Position numbers and translations under genes: made by a program | Part shown: positions 1 through 8,144 of the stretch, in pieces | Numbering within the stretch: the first letter of the stretch is position 1 | Layout: every line of letters starts with the position of its first letter | The notes under the pieces: model-generated | Told to the model about the DNA's origin: nothing | What the model saw: only the letters and a program-made list of their open reading frames with translations | Database searches by the model: none | Assembly (NCBI GenBank): GCA_900642245.1 | Contig: CAAAJI010000261.1 | Coordinates: 68,383 to 79,480 of the forward strand | DNA length: 11,098 nucleotides | From: Fragilaria radians | Lineage: Eukaryota > Bacillariophyta > Fragilariophyceae > Fragilariales > Fragilariaceae | Direction: 5' to 3'

Positions 1-567
1 AGAGCACTGCTATCCTTTAACATCTAAAGTTTGTAGGTTTGCTAACATAGCAATATGAGTCTCCACCTGACTTCCAGGTAACTTCCAACATTTAGCAGTC
101 CAGAGTTCCTCTGTGATTTGAATACAGGAAACATTCCTTACACTCTTCGGCATTATTACTTGGGAATTGAAATATATATGCTCATAAACAACTGTCTAGA
201 GGAATCAATTATAGAATTATTAAGCAGTGGTAACCTGGAGGATTAATGCATGTTCCAAAAATCAAAAAATAGATACGTAGTTTTCAAAACAGTTTATATC
301 TCGAGCGTCGTTATCTTCTGCCATATTTATTAATCGGTTTAACATGAATCCTTCAAATTATTTTTCCCATTTTTACTTGTCACTCAGCATCGTTCCGTTA
401 ACTAGTGGCACAATAGCACTTGCACTGTGGAATTATTCTTTCAATGTACGGTGTCTCGTACATGAAATAGTAAATCGTCATGTAAAATTCTTTTTGAGCA
501 AGTGTCGCTGAGTAACTAAACTCGAAGATCGAAAGCTGTGACTACACGTTCATTGCATTAGCATCCA
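1..567. other. Spacer upstream of cox11, no gene recognised
   Basis: This AT-rich stretch holds no convincing gene. On the minus strand one frame stays open from about 198 down to a stop at 10-12, roughly 62 codons, and near its end reads LANLQTLDVKG, which resembles a leucine-rich-repeat turn. It is too short and isolated to call. The 3' part of the region must contain the cox11 promoter and 5' leader, but I see no clear TATA-like or initiator element. Confidence 0.5.
444..463. repeat. Short inverted repeat upstream of cox11
   Basis: ATGTACG at 444-450 and CGTACAT at 457-463 form a perfect 7-bp inverted repeat around a 6-base spacer, about 105 bases before the cox11 start codon. It could be a dyad binding site or a chance palindrome. 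Nothing else in the sequence supports a regulatory role. Confidence 0.25.
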
Positions 568-1455
568 ATGTATCGTCCTATAACCTACAATAGGTTGATG
601 TTATTCTCCTCCAAGTCCTTCTCGTCCTATAGGATGGTTTCGTCTTCTGCACAGAGCCGAGCATATGATTATTATCGAAAGCAGGGTCGTTTGTCGGTAT
701 CCTCCTCGTTGAGTCAAGCAGAACGAAATCAACGAATGGCATGGTACGCATCGGCGATTATCATTGGTGCAGTAGGTGCGACATACGCATCTGTACCGTT
801 GTATAAAATCTTTTGTCAAGCGACAGGCTTTGGGGGGACGACACAACGTGTAACGTTACCCGACTGGGCCAATGATCAGGAAAGTAAGACAGGGAGGATC
901 GTTCGGAATCTACAGACACAACTCCTTTCACGATTACCCAACAGTATCGTACCCAAGATGAGTTCGTCATCTCGAGTCCATACATGGACAGATGAAGAAG
1001 CGGCAGAAAAATTGGCATCGTTAAAACCAGTCACCAACGGTCGACTTATTACCGTACGATTCGATACGACAGTGGGAGATGTCTTACCCTGGACATTTGT
1101 TCCAACTCAATTGGATGTGAAGGTCGTACCTGGAGAAACCGCACTTTCCTTCTTTACTGTCACGAATCATTCGGATAAGCCCATCACGGGAGTCGCAACC
1201 TACAATGTGTACCCCCCGAAGGCTGGACTTTACTTTCAAAAAATTCAATGCTTTTGTTTTGAAGAACAGAGGTTGTTACCAGGAGAAACAGTGGATATGC
1301 CAGTATTTTTCTTTATTGATCCTGATTTCTTACATGATACTCAGTTACAGCATGTGAATAATTTAACATTGTCGTATACATTCTTTCAAACAGGTGTTGA
1401 TGATGATGACTATTTGGATGATTATGAAGAAAAAGGAGTGCAAGTCAAAGCGTAA
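568..1455 (+). CDS. COX11: Cytochrome c oxidase assembly protein Cox11 (CtaG family)
   Basis: Cox11 is a copper chaperone anchored in the mitochondrial inner membrane that delivers copper to the CuB site of the Cox1 subunit. The 295-residue product has a Ser/Arg/Tyr-rich N-terminus (about 1-50) consistent with a mitochondrial presequence, one membrane segment at about 58-78, and then YKIFCQATGFGGT (79-91) with the conserved Cys83. The periplasmic-type beta domain starts near residue 159 (RLITVRF). It includes the copper-binding CFCF motif (228-231, Cys228 and Cys230) and the family signature MPVFFFIDPDF (244-254). About 64 residues separate GGT from RLITVRF, longer than is usual for the family, and the C-terminus is acidic (DDDDYLDDYEE). 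An in-frame TAG lies two codons before the chosen ATG, so this is the first possible start unless there is an upstream intron. Met11 and Met23 are alternatives. No intron is needed. The family call is secure. The targeting signal is inferred. Confidence 0.95.
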   Translation: MYRPITYNRLMLFSSKSFSSYRMVSSSAQSRAYDYYRKQGRLSVSSSLSQAERNQRMAWYASAIIIGAVGATYASVPLYKIFCQATGFGGTTQRVTLPDWANDQESKTGRIVRNLQTQLLSRLPNSIVPKMSSSSRVHTWTDEEAAEKLASLKPVTNGRLITVRFDTTVGDVLPWTFVPTQLDVKVVPGETALSFFTVTNHSDKPITGVATYNVYPPKAGLYFQKIQCFCFEEQRLLPGETVDMPVFFFIDPDFLHDTQLQHVNNLTLSYTFFQTGVDDDDYLDDYEEKGVQVKA

Positions 1456-1567
1456 AGTCTTATGAATCTATAATTTTTGTTATCCCCCAAGTGAGAGATT
1501 TCATGTAATGTCATGATTTCATTTTGTCCCCTTCCAAACCAGACTAAGTTGGTAGCGTAAATGAAGT

Positions 1568-1573
1568 AATAAA
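1568..1573 (+). promoter_or_regulatory. Possible polyadenylation signal of cox11
   Basis: AATAAA lies 113 bases after the cox11 stop codon, a plausible 3'-UTR distance. The position in the first decayed copy reads ATTAAA (2091-2096). The hexamer is common by chance in AT-rich DNA, and signal use in this lineage is uncertain. Confidence 0.3.
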
Positions 1574-1773
1574 CAATTATTCATTGGATTTTACATCCAC
1601 ATTTTTCCTCACAGCATTCTACTTATATTGGAATTATTTATCTTTAAGTTGGTTCAATACCTGGTCTCCTTGACGAAGTCTTGAAAATAGGAATGACAGA
1701 GCATTATGGAGAAAGAACAAAGGAAGCTAGTATTAGTGTCTGATATCATGAATAAAAACAAAATTCCTTGATA

Positions 1774-2130
1774 TTGTTTTAAAGAACAGAGGTTGTTACC
1801 AAGAGAAACAGTTGGCAAACCAGAAATTTTCTTTACTGTCCTGATTTCTTACACGACAATCAGTTATAGCATGGGAATAATTTAACATTGTCATCTACAT
1901 TCTTTCAAACAGATTTTGATGATGAGGACTATTTGAATGATCATGAAGAAACAGCAACGAAAGTCAAAGCGTGAAATCACATTAATCTGTAATTTTAGTT
2001 GTTCCCCCAAGTGGGAGATTTCATGCAATGTCATCATGATTTCATTTTGTTCCCTTCTATACCGGAGTAAGTTGGTAGCGTAAATGAAGCATTAAATCAT
2101 TATTCATTAGATATTACATTCTCACTACAT
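1774..2130 (+). pseudogene. Decayed duplicate of cox11 3' end plus 3' flank (copy b)
   Basis: This segment aligns with about 1252-1605, covering the last third of the Cox11 beta domain, the acidic tail, the stop and the 3' flank. It starts just after the CFCF codons, at the Glu-Glu-Gln-Arg part. It is dead. A base is lost around 1850, where the FFFIDPDF codons were, which shifts the frame. The CAG that encodes Gln in the parent (CAG TTA CAG) has become TAG at 1867-1869. The terminal Lys-Ala codons are kept but the stop is TGA instead of TAA. The similarity continues well past the stop into the flank (GTTGGTAGCGTAAATGAAG is shared), which argues for DNA-level duplication rather than a retrocopy ending in poly(A). 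Confidence 0.85.
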
Positions 2131-2497
2131 ATTGCTTGCTTTTCATTTGATTGCTTTTGCATGAATACCTCTAGCTCATGAGCTCACAACCCTATACTCG
2201 TTTTTGATGCTACTTGTCACTCTGAAATGAACTTACGCAAAACAAGATGTCTTCATTTGTGAAATGACACCGGGGATACGCAGCAATTGAGTTTGTAGGG
2301 ATATAAAGCAAAAGTAGATGAGCCATAGTAGTTCAATGATGTTTTGAATGCCTCTTTTGGTAGACATTCAGTTGACACTTTATCATAAATTCAGCCAGTA
2401 CAAGGTTTTCAGCGCCCGGTTATAGTGACAATAGACCGTAGTTGTAGTCATATCTATATTCATATACAGTTGAAGCGTCGCCGTATATGCCTGAACC
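2131..2497. other. Spacer, nothing recognised
   Basis: I see no open frame of useful length, no RNA gene and no repeat of another part of the window here. It separates the decayed cox11 copy from the first flanking repeat. Confidence 0.4.
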
Positions 2498-2732
2498 ACG
2501 TTGAAAGGAATCTTTGCTTCAAAATTTGCTTGACGTTAATCTCATGTATACCCTCTTTCAAGAAATCATACAGACGTTAAAAACAAATCCTAATTGAAGG
2601 GCATTTACGACTACAGCATATAAACTAAGCATTCTTGCAATGAGGAGATGTACTAATGAAGTATTCATTATGCATGCCAGAAGATCCCTTAGGAGGACAG
2701 TCACAATGGTTTAGTGAGAATCACTTTGCTAT
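2498..2732. repeat. Direct repeat A, left copy (one side of gene X1)
   Basis: This segment matches 4154-4327 in the same orientation. Both begin ACGTTGAAAGGAATCT, share ACAGCATATAAA and AAGCATTCTTGCAATG, and end near GGTTTRGTGAGARTCAC. The left copy carries about 60 extra bases near 2515-2575. On the minus strand both copies keep a short frame of about 30 codons that closes at the same place, TAG here and TGA in the other copy. That could be the tail of an old gene, but it is too short to name. The pair brackets gene X1. Confidence 0.75.
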
Positions 2733-3023
2733 GAATAGCTTTATCATTCCAAGCGGAGAGTTAGTAATGGCACAGATTCTTCTTCAACGGTTACAGGGTG
2801 AGAGAAACACTAACTGCATTAGCAATTAATTGTGTGTACACATCTAACAAATCTTGGGGCGCAAGTAAGGTCATGAGAAGATTGATATCAGCCAATAAAA
2901 CAATAGTTATCCTGTAGGTATCATGAAATATGAAATGGAAATTTCTGTGACAAGATGTTCTCGTCAATGTTGTGTACATTTTCCTTGAAATGTGGAGGAA
3001 GTCTGTGAACGGCAATTGGACTT
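2733..3023. other. Spacer, nothing recognised
   Basis: This AT-rich sequence between repeat A and the X1 duplication block has no supported gene. Minus-strand open frames reaching into it show no recognisable motif or compositional sign of coding. Confidence 0.35.
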
Positions 3024-3191
3024 TGGATAGAATGGGGTGGAACTATTTTTCTTAACACATGTTTGTAGTCCATGTGAGCTGAGTTTTGTTTAATCAAATG
3101 AGTAGGGTCACTAGTTTGTGAAATCAGGGAAATCCTCAAAATTTGATGTTATCGGGTAATCAATGTTTGGTTATATATTTTGCAATTTTGC

Positions 3192-3893
3192 TTAATCTAC
3201 ATTTTCTCGACGCTTTTCTCTCCGATGTATGCGGGACATAATATTCTGCCTTATTGATTTATCTTTTCTTGTTGTCTTATTGCTTGTATTTATCATCTGG
3301 TAATCGTTGACCTCCGCCTCATCTAGTAATGCAATTTTATGTGCCAAAGCCAAAGATTGCCAAGTGGTAGACATATACTCTTGTGCAATTACTCTGGCAT
3401 CATATTTTCCTGTAATGTCTTGTTCCTCTTGTTCTCCCAGAACGGCCATAATTCCATGCAATCTGATTTTCTTTCTCCTTAACGAATTTTTCTTTAGTCG
3501 ACATTCTAGGCCTCGTAGGCATTCATTGTCAGTGTCGCCTTCATATGTTCCTGACTGAACAGCAGTAATTATTGCACTGACCCCCTCTCTAATTTGCTGA
3601 TATTCGTGTGTGGAGTACCAAGAATTTACTCTCTCGTCGTAGGATAAGTCATTGATATGAATTGTCTCTTGGACTGTGACGATATTGTTAAACCGAATAT
3701 GTCTATGCTCTGCTCCTGTTCGTTTCCGAATCTTTTCAATTGAGGGTGTATTCCCCCTTGATTTCGAAGGTACATTAGAAATTTGGAGATGGCGCTCAGA
3801 TTTGGATGGAATTATCATTCTGTGGGTGTTGTTTCGTTGGAGGTTGGATGACATTTTATGTTGCCTTGATATTGGGTTTGTCCGATTAGTCAT
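3192..3893 (-). CDS. Uncharacterised protein X1, probable diatom-expanded family
   Basis: The function is unknown. The 233-residue product has no signal peptide or membrane segment. A polar, basic N-terminus (1-60) leads to a core with VTVQETIHINDLS (72-84), NSWYS (90-94), an acidic turn YEGD (117-120), LRGLE (126-130) and a basic stretch LRRKK (138-142). A helical segment with LGEQEEQDITGKYDA (152-166) and AQEYMS (170-175) follows. The tail is strongly basic (RRKR-like, 208-231). The arrangement His-Ile-x-Asp, Trp-Tyr, Arg-Gly-Leu-Glu, then Glu-Gln-x-x-Gln resembles hypothetical proteins I know from diatom genomes; that is recall, not a search. The ATG is supported by an in-frame TGA at 3918-3920, eight codons upstream, which is conserved in copy X2. 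The basic tail would suit a nucleic-acid-associated or nuclear protein, but this is speculation. Confidence 0.75.
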   Translation of the reverse strand: MTNRTNPISRQHKMSSNLQRNNTHRMIIPSKSERHLQISNVPSKSRGNTPSIEKIRKRTGAEHRHIRFNNIVTVQETIHINDLSYDERVNSWYSTHEYQQIREGVSAIITAVQSGTYEGDTDNECLRGLECRLKKNSLRRKKIRLHGIMAVLGEQEEQDITGKYDARVIAQEYMSTTWQSLALAHKIALLDEAEVNDYQMINTSNKTTRKDKSIRQNIMSRIHRREKRRENVD

Positions 3894-4013
3894 TGAGGTA
3901 CTTGAAGCAGCAGTACTTCAAAGAAAACCATTATCGTCTTAAATCGAACAACAAAAATGCTTAGACATTTTGGATCCGAACCTTTCAGTGTGTTTAACTC
4001 GGAGTGAACAGAA

Positions 4014-4111
4014 GTAACTTCAACATCAGGGAGAATAGCCATCGTTTGCAAGTGCCAACAGGTGAAGATGAGTGTCTCCTTAAGTCTGTTAGAGACTAAA
4101 GTTGAAGTTAC
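4014..4111. repeat. 11-bp inverted repeat in the 5' flank of X1
   Basis: GTAACTTCAAC (4014-4024) and GTTGAAGTTAC (4101-4111) are perfect inverted repeats separated by 76 bases. They lie 120-220 bases upstream of the X1 start codon. The corresponding X2 flank keeps 9 bp of each arm, AACTTCAAC (7025-7033) and GTTGAAGTT (7109-7117). This could be a pair of oppositely oriented factor sites, a hairpin in a 5' leader, or a remnant of terminal repeats. Confidence 0.5.
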
Positions 4112-4153
4112 AGCTTTTCGTGAAGTTCGGAATGCCGAAATTCTCCGTAAATT

Positions 4154-4327
4154 ACGTTGAAAGGAATCTATGCTACGCTAACCAAATCCTTATTGAACGG
4201 CACATAAAGAATACAGCATATAAATCAAGCATTCTTGCAATGCAGAGATGTATTAAAGAATTAATCATTATGCATGTCAGGAGATCCCTTGGGAACACAG
4301 TCAAAATGGTTTGGTGAGAGTCACCTC
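4154..4327. repeat. Direct repeat A, right copy (other side of gene X1)
   Basis: This is the right-hand partner of 2498-2732, same orientation, without the extra internal 60 bases. It begins exactly where the X1/X2 block similarity ends, and no copy follows X2 at 7163. A plus-strand frame (4102-4317) crosses it but is not conserved in the left copy, so I do not regard it as coding. Confidence 0.75.
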
Positions 4328-5142
4328 TTTTGTTTTAATAGCAAACCATGTTCGGGCGATACTTAGTGAAGCCAATGTGCAGCATAACAACCACTTTCAG
4401 ACTGTGTATCCATAATTGTAAGAAATGGAATTAACAGTCACAAATCAAGCATTGTATTTGCAAATTTGGGGCAACTGAGAAACAGATACACTTAATTTAC
4501 AGACCAACCCTGGGTATACAATTAATTACTGAGGTGCTACTTATCATAAGTGCAATCCGTCCAAAAATGGTGTCTACACATTGAAGGATATGCCCTTCTA
4601 TTCTATAGGTATATGCATTCCTCAATGATTACGACAAAAAGGACTATACTCGCATAATGTCTGAAGGTTTATCAAATATTGATCACTTTCAAACCTCCAA
4701 CTTCCTTTAATGCATTTTTCTTGATTTTTTATTTACTTTCTCAATACTACACTTTCTTTAAAGTCTTTTGTTTTTGAATCTCCGATACGCGAAATAACCC
4801 CTTCTTGACAAAATGATAAAGCCGTTCATCAACAGTATTTTCAGAACAGTAATCACTTGCGAATTTCCCAAGAAATACAGATATGAGTTGATAAGTCTTT
4901 TGGGAATTCAATGTCCTAAGATAGTAAGAGGTTTAACGCAGAAGTACACAATGCAATTAGTTTTGTCGAATAAGTATTGGAGTTAGTACTGCACGTAGGG
5001 GGAAAGGAACTTCGATAAAGCAAAAACAACATGATAAAGTATCACTTTTTTCTCTTTAAGACCAACGTCTAGAATTTTTAAAGAATTAGATTAATTTATC
5101 ATTTAAAGAATGGAGTGCACTAATAACTTTGTTAAACGAAAC
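4328..5142. other. Gene-free spacer
   Basis: About 800 bases of AT-rich DNA with no supported gene, RNA or repeat. I checked it by eye for further pieces of cox11, family X and repeat A and saw none. Confidence 0.4.
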
Positions 5143-5390
5143 AAATTGACGATGATGACTATTTGGATGATTATGAAGAAACAGGAGTGCAAGTCAAAGC
5201 GTAAAGCCTCACGAATCTGTAATTTTTGTTGTTCCCAAGTGGGAGATTTCATGCAGTGTCATGATTTTATTTTTCCCCCTTCTAAACCAGACTAAGTTGT
5301 TAGCGAAAATTAAAAGATAAATTATAATTCATTGGATATTACATCCTCATTTTTCCTCGTAGTGATGTTGGCATTGGAAACGACTCCAAT
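5143..5390 (+). pseudogene. Second fragment of cox11 3' end plus 3' flank (copy c)
   Basis: This fragment aligns with about 1393-1640. It preserves the last roughly 20 codons (DDDYLDDYEETGVQVKA, with one Lys-to-Thr change), the same TAA stop and about 175 bases of 3' flank, including GGGAGATTTCATGCAGTGTCATGAT. It is closer to the parent than copy b over the shared part. The upstream part of the gene is absent, so it cannot make Cox11. A short frame (5110-5295) reads through it in a different phase and is not meaningful. Confidence 0.85.
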
Positions 5391-6090
5391 TCTAATAACA
5401 AATAAGCAAGGCCAATTTTTGTGTAGCAAATCGACCAAATGAAGCCTTACTTGCAATTATGCTGACTCACTCTATGAAACGTGTCATAAAATTAAACGAG
5501 AATTTGCGCATTCCAGTCACCTTTGAGTAAATATTCTAAACGACTAATTTTCATGTTTTCTTCATATTTTGTGACAACAACTACACTAGACAAAGTATAT
5601 ATTTCCAATCAGAAATTTAAACATATCACCCAAGGAAATAGTATTCTAATATCTAAATTGTTAACCTATTCTTTTAACGCTCACAATATATCATGTTTGT
5701 TTGAGCTTGAGCATTTTTGGGTGCTCACGACAATCAAAGAAATATTATTGCAAATCAGCTGTATATCTAACATGCTTGGCACATATATTGTATCCTAGAA
5801 TTGCACTCACAAAAGTATCCATTGTCACTGTTGAAATTTGATTGCTTCACAAAATCACTATTTATGATAATTTAAGCTGTGCAAACGAAAGGGTAAAATG
5901 ATCGAGCAAGATCAGTATCGTTTCTAAAGTTAACTAGAAATGATAAAATCATTAATTTATTCAATTAAATTTTAGTACAAATAAGTTTTCAACCTAACAG
6001 TTTATTGTCGTTCATTTTTCAACACCAAGAGTTGTTTTTCAAGTTATGCGTCTCTACTGTGTCGATTTTATCGATAGAATCGAAAAGGAA
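5391..6090. other. Gene-free spacer
   Basis: AT-rich sequence with one plus-strand open frame of 91 codons (5523-5798). That frame is rich in Ile, Ser, Phe and Lys, as expected of AT-rich non-coding DNA, and shows no motif. I see no RNA gene. Confidence 0.4.
6062..6083. repeat. 22-bp near-perfect palindrome
   Basis: The sequence centred on ATCGAT pairs at 10 of 11 positions, reading TCGATT at one end and AATCGA at the other. It lies just outside the left edge of the X2 duplication block. It may be a dyad protein site or chance. Confidence 0.3.
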
Positions 6091-7162
6091 AGTGGATAGA
6101 AGGAGGAAATTATGTTTGTTCTTGAAGGTATGAAGATGAGTTTTGCTTAATCGAATTTGTAGGGAGAAGTCATCAAGATTTGGCTTTATAGGCTATTTTA
6201 CTGTATTTTCATTTTCTCGACTCTTATCTCTCCGACTTAATCGGGACATAATTATCTGCCTTATCGATTTGTCTTTTCTTATAGTATTGTCATTTGTCTC
6301 TATTAATTGATAATCATTGACCTCCGCCTCGTGTATCAATGCCATTTTATGAGCCAAAGCCAAACACTGCAAACTGACAGACATATAGGCTTGTGCAATT
6401 ACTCTGGCATCATATTTTCCTGTAATGTCTTGTTCCTCTTGTTCTCCCAGAACGACCATAATGCCATACATTTTAATTTTCTTTCTCCTTAACGAATTTT
6501 TCTTTAGTCGACATTCTAGGCCACGAAGACAATCTTCATCATTGTCGCCTTCGTATGTTCCTGACTGTACAGCAGCAATCATTGAACTGACGCCTTGCTT
6601 TATTTGCATATATTCCTGTTTGGAGTACCAAGAATTTTTTATCTCGTCGAAGGATAAGTCATTTATATGAATTGCCTCCTTGACGGTGACGATGTCATGA
6701 AACCGGACACATCTATACTCCTCTCTCCCTGTTCGTTTCTGAATCTTTTCAATTGTTGAGCCAGCTCCCCTTGATTTCCTCGTAGGTGCACTTGAAATTT
6801 CTGGGTGGCGGTCAGATTTGGATGGAATTATCATTCTGTGGATGTTATTCCGTTTGAAGTTTTATGACATTTTATGTTGCCTTGATGTTGGTTTCTTTTG
6901 GTTAGTCATTGAAGTACTTGAAGTAGCAGTCCTTCAATGGATGCCTGCTTTGTCTCAAGTCGTAAAATGCATAGACGTTTTTGATCAGAAACGTTTAATT
7001 TCTCAGCGTGATGTTTAAGTAGTAAACTTCAACATTATGGCGAATAGGATTCGTTTGCATGTGACAACGAGTGTGTTGAGTGTCTCCCTAAGTCTGTTAT
7101 AGAATAAAGTTGAAGTTAAATCTTTGCGTGAAAAACGGAATGCCGAGATTCTCCGTAATCCT
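6091..7162. repeat. Duplicated block carrying gene X2
   Basis: This is the second copy of the block at 3024-4153, same orientation, with small indels including a loss near the left edge. It contains the X2 reading frame, the conserved upstream in-frame TGA (6934-6936) and a degraded form of the inverted repeat. Similarity to the first copy stops at CCGTAA near 7160. Confidence 0.8.
6193..6834 (-). CDS. Uncharacterised protein X2, paralogue of X1 with broken N-terminus
   Basis: The open part encodes 213 residues, about three-quarters identical to X1 in the core. Landmarks are in register: IHINDLS (55-61), NSWYS (67-71), LRGLE (103-107), LRRKK and LGEQEEQDITGKYDARVIAQ. The function is unknown. 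The ancestral start matching X1 is still present at 6907-6909 and would read MTNQKKPTSRQHKMS. A TAA at 6862-6864 then interrupts it at codon 16, where X1 has Ser. Translation could restart at the next in-frame Met (6832-6834), which lacks only the poorly conserved N-terminal 25 residues. Replacements in the core are mostly conservative and there is no frameshift, so the gene was under constraint until recently and may still be functional. Otherwise it is a young pseudogene. Confidence 0.6.
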   Translation of the reverse strand: MIIPSKSDRHPEISSAPTRKSRGAGSTIEKIQKRTGREEYRCVRFHDIVTVKEAIHINDLSFDEIKNSWYSKQEYMQIKQGVSSMIAAVQSGTYEGDNDEDCLRGLECRLKKNSLRRKKIKMYGIMVVLGEQEEQDITGKYDARVIAQAYMSVSLQCLALAHKMALIHEAEVNDYQLIETNDNTIRKDKSIRQIIMSRLSRRDKSRENENTVK

Positions 7163-7224
7163 TTTAGTTTCCTCCAACATTTAACTCCGAAACTTTTTAC
7201 TCCTAACGTTTTTCTCACTGCCAA

Positions 7225-7380
7225 TCATCTCGTGTGGAAAGAATTTCACAGCTGTTTTCTTTTATTTGCTGCTTATTTTCGACATTAAGATAGACCCTTG
7301 ACATGAATTGTCCTGACGAAATCATTAAGCCAAATATGTCTACCCTTGTTTTCTTTTTTTTCGAAAGATTTTTTATTCTT
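7225..7380 (-). pseudogene. Decayed fragment of family X (X3)
   Basis: On the minus strand this region reads GRHIWLND, then TIHVKGLS and a stop at 7285-7287. This matches RHIRFNNIVTVQETIHINDLS of X1 with a small internal deletion. Nucleotide similarity (ATGAATTGTC, then AARCCRAATATGTCTA) supports the match. A weaker stretch at about 7228-7250 resembles the bases that encode the NSWYS region. It lies just beyond the X2 block on the same strand. It is clearly dead. Confidence 0.6.
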
Positions 7381-7985
7381 TGATCTTATCTCAGCTAAGG
7401 TCACAGAAAAAATTAGAAGTTTCAAGCATATGGTCAGCTTCAATTGAGATTGTCATCCTTTTGGTTTCTTTGTGATGTGAAAAGTTCAAGAAACTTGAAA
7501 GAAAACGCTGTCTGACCATAATCAATATACTGGACATTGGAAAGTCTGTATGGCTATCGGCCAAACTGACATTAAACTTCAATAAGGAAACAAAGAGTGT
7601 GAAATAGATCGCCAATATATCGGAGAAAATATCGAACGCACAACCCTGAAAAAAGTATCCAATTTTAAATTTTGACACTAGAACGTTGGCAAGTCAAAAA
7701 AGGAAAAAGGATTTAATACAACCAGTATGATGCAATTGGAGCAGTCACTGAGACTGAGCTAATCAAAATCATGTTAGAAGCTGCAATAAACAAGTAAGGA
7801 GCTATCCTCATAAGAGAGGAAAGGGTAAAAGGGGATGAACCAACCCTTTATGTCCTTGAACTGATAATGCTGCAACACAAAGATCAAATAAATTGACAAT
7901 AGATAAATCGAAAAATGACTCTGGGAATTAGTACTTTATATATAATTGTTGTCAAATACTACAACTGTGGTAAAGACAAGGGCAA
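7381..7985. other. Gene-free spacer
   Basis: A 95-codon minus-strand frame (7391-7678) occurs here but shows no motif and has AT-driven composition. If the nearby zinc-knuckle remnant belongs to an old Gag gene, the earlier part of Gag should lie here. I could not recognise it. Confidence 0.35.
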
Positions 7986-8144
7986 ATGTCAAACAAATTC
8001 AACAGAAACAACTACAATAAACTAACATCTAAATTTTTAGGGAAGAAAGGTCACCTAACAATGGATTGCTGGAATAAGGAATCCAACAAACGAAAAAGTC
8101 CGGGCATCTCACAGAATGAAGTCTATGAAGTTTGTGCATGTTGA
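7986..8144 (+). pseudogene. Remnant of a Gag-type CCHC zinc knuckle (Copia/CoDi-like)
   Basis: A short frame of 52 codons contains GKKGHLTMDCWNKESNKRK (19-37). The Gly-Lys-Lys-Gly-His, x4, Cys-Trp pattern followed by Glu, Asn and Lys matches the second half of the CCHC knuckle of Copia-type Gag proteins, as in diatom CoDi elements. The first two metal ligands are lost: Ser15 and Leu18 stand where C-x2-C is expected, while His23 and Cys28 remain. No protease, integrase or reverse-transcriptase motif follows and I see no long terminal repeats. The call rests on one short motif. Confidence 0.4.

Larger units (their letters stand above)
3024..4153. repeat. Duplicated block carrying gene X1
   Basis: This block matches 6091-7162 over the whole X gene, about 260 bases of its 5' flank (right side) and about 165 bases of its 3' side. 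The left edge is anchored by GGATAGAA and the following GAGTTTTG(C/T)TTAATC. The right edge is GAATGCCGARATTCTCCGTAA, after which the two copies diverge abruptly. Here that edge coincides with the start of the right-hand repeat A. Confidence 0.8.

Noticed and set aside
10..198. Minus-strand frame of about 62 codons ending LANLQTLDVKG, like a leucine-rich repeat
   Set aside because: Only one repeat-like turn is visible, the frame is closed by stops at both ends, and no neighbouring repeats were found.
601..1018. Minus-strand frames antisense to cox11
   Set aside because: They are shadows of a confident Cox11 gene and have no recognisable content.
3307..3942. Plus-strand frames antisense to X1, with a counterpart at 6425-6670 antisense to X2
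   Set aside because: Their similarity follows from the DNA duplication. The minus-strand frame is longer, and most X1/X2 replacements in it are conservative.
4102..4317. Plus-strand frame of 71 codons across the right-hand repeat A
   Set aside because: The frame is not preserved in the left copy of the repeat and has no motif.
5523..5798. Plus-strand frame of 91 codons
   Set aside because: AT-driven composition, no motif, no duplicate and no upstream support.
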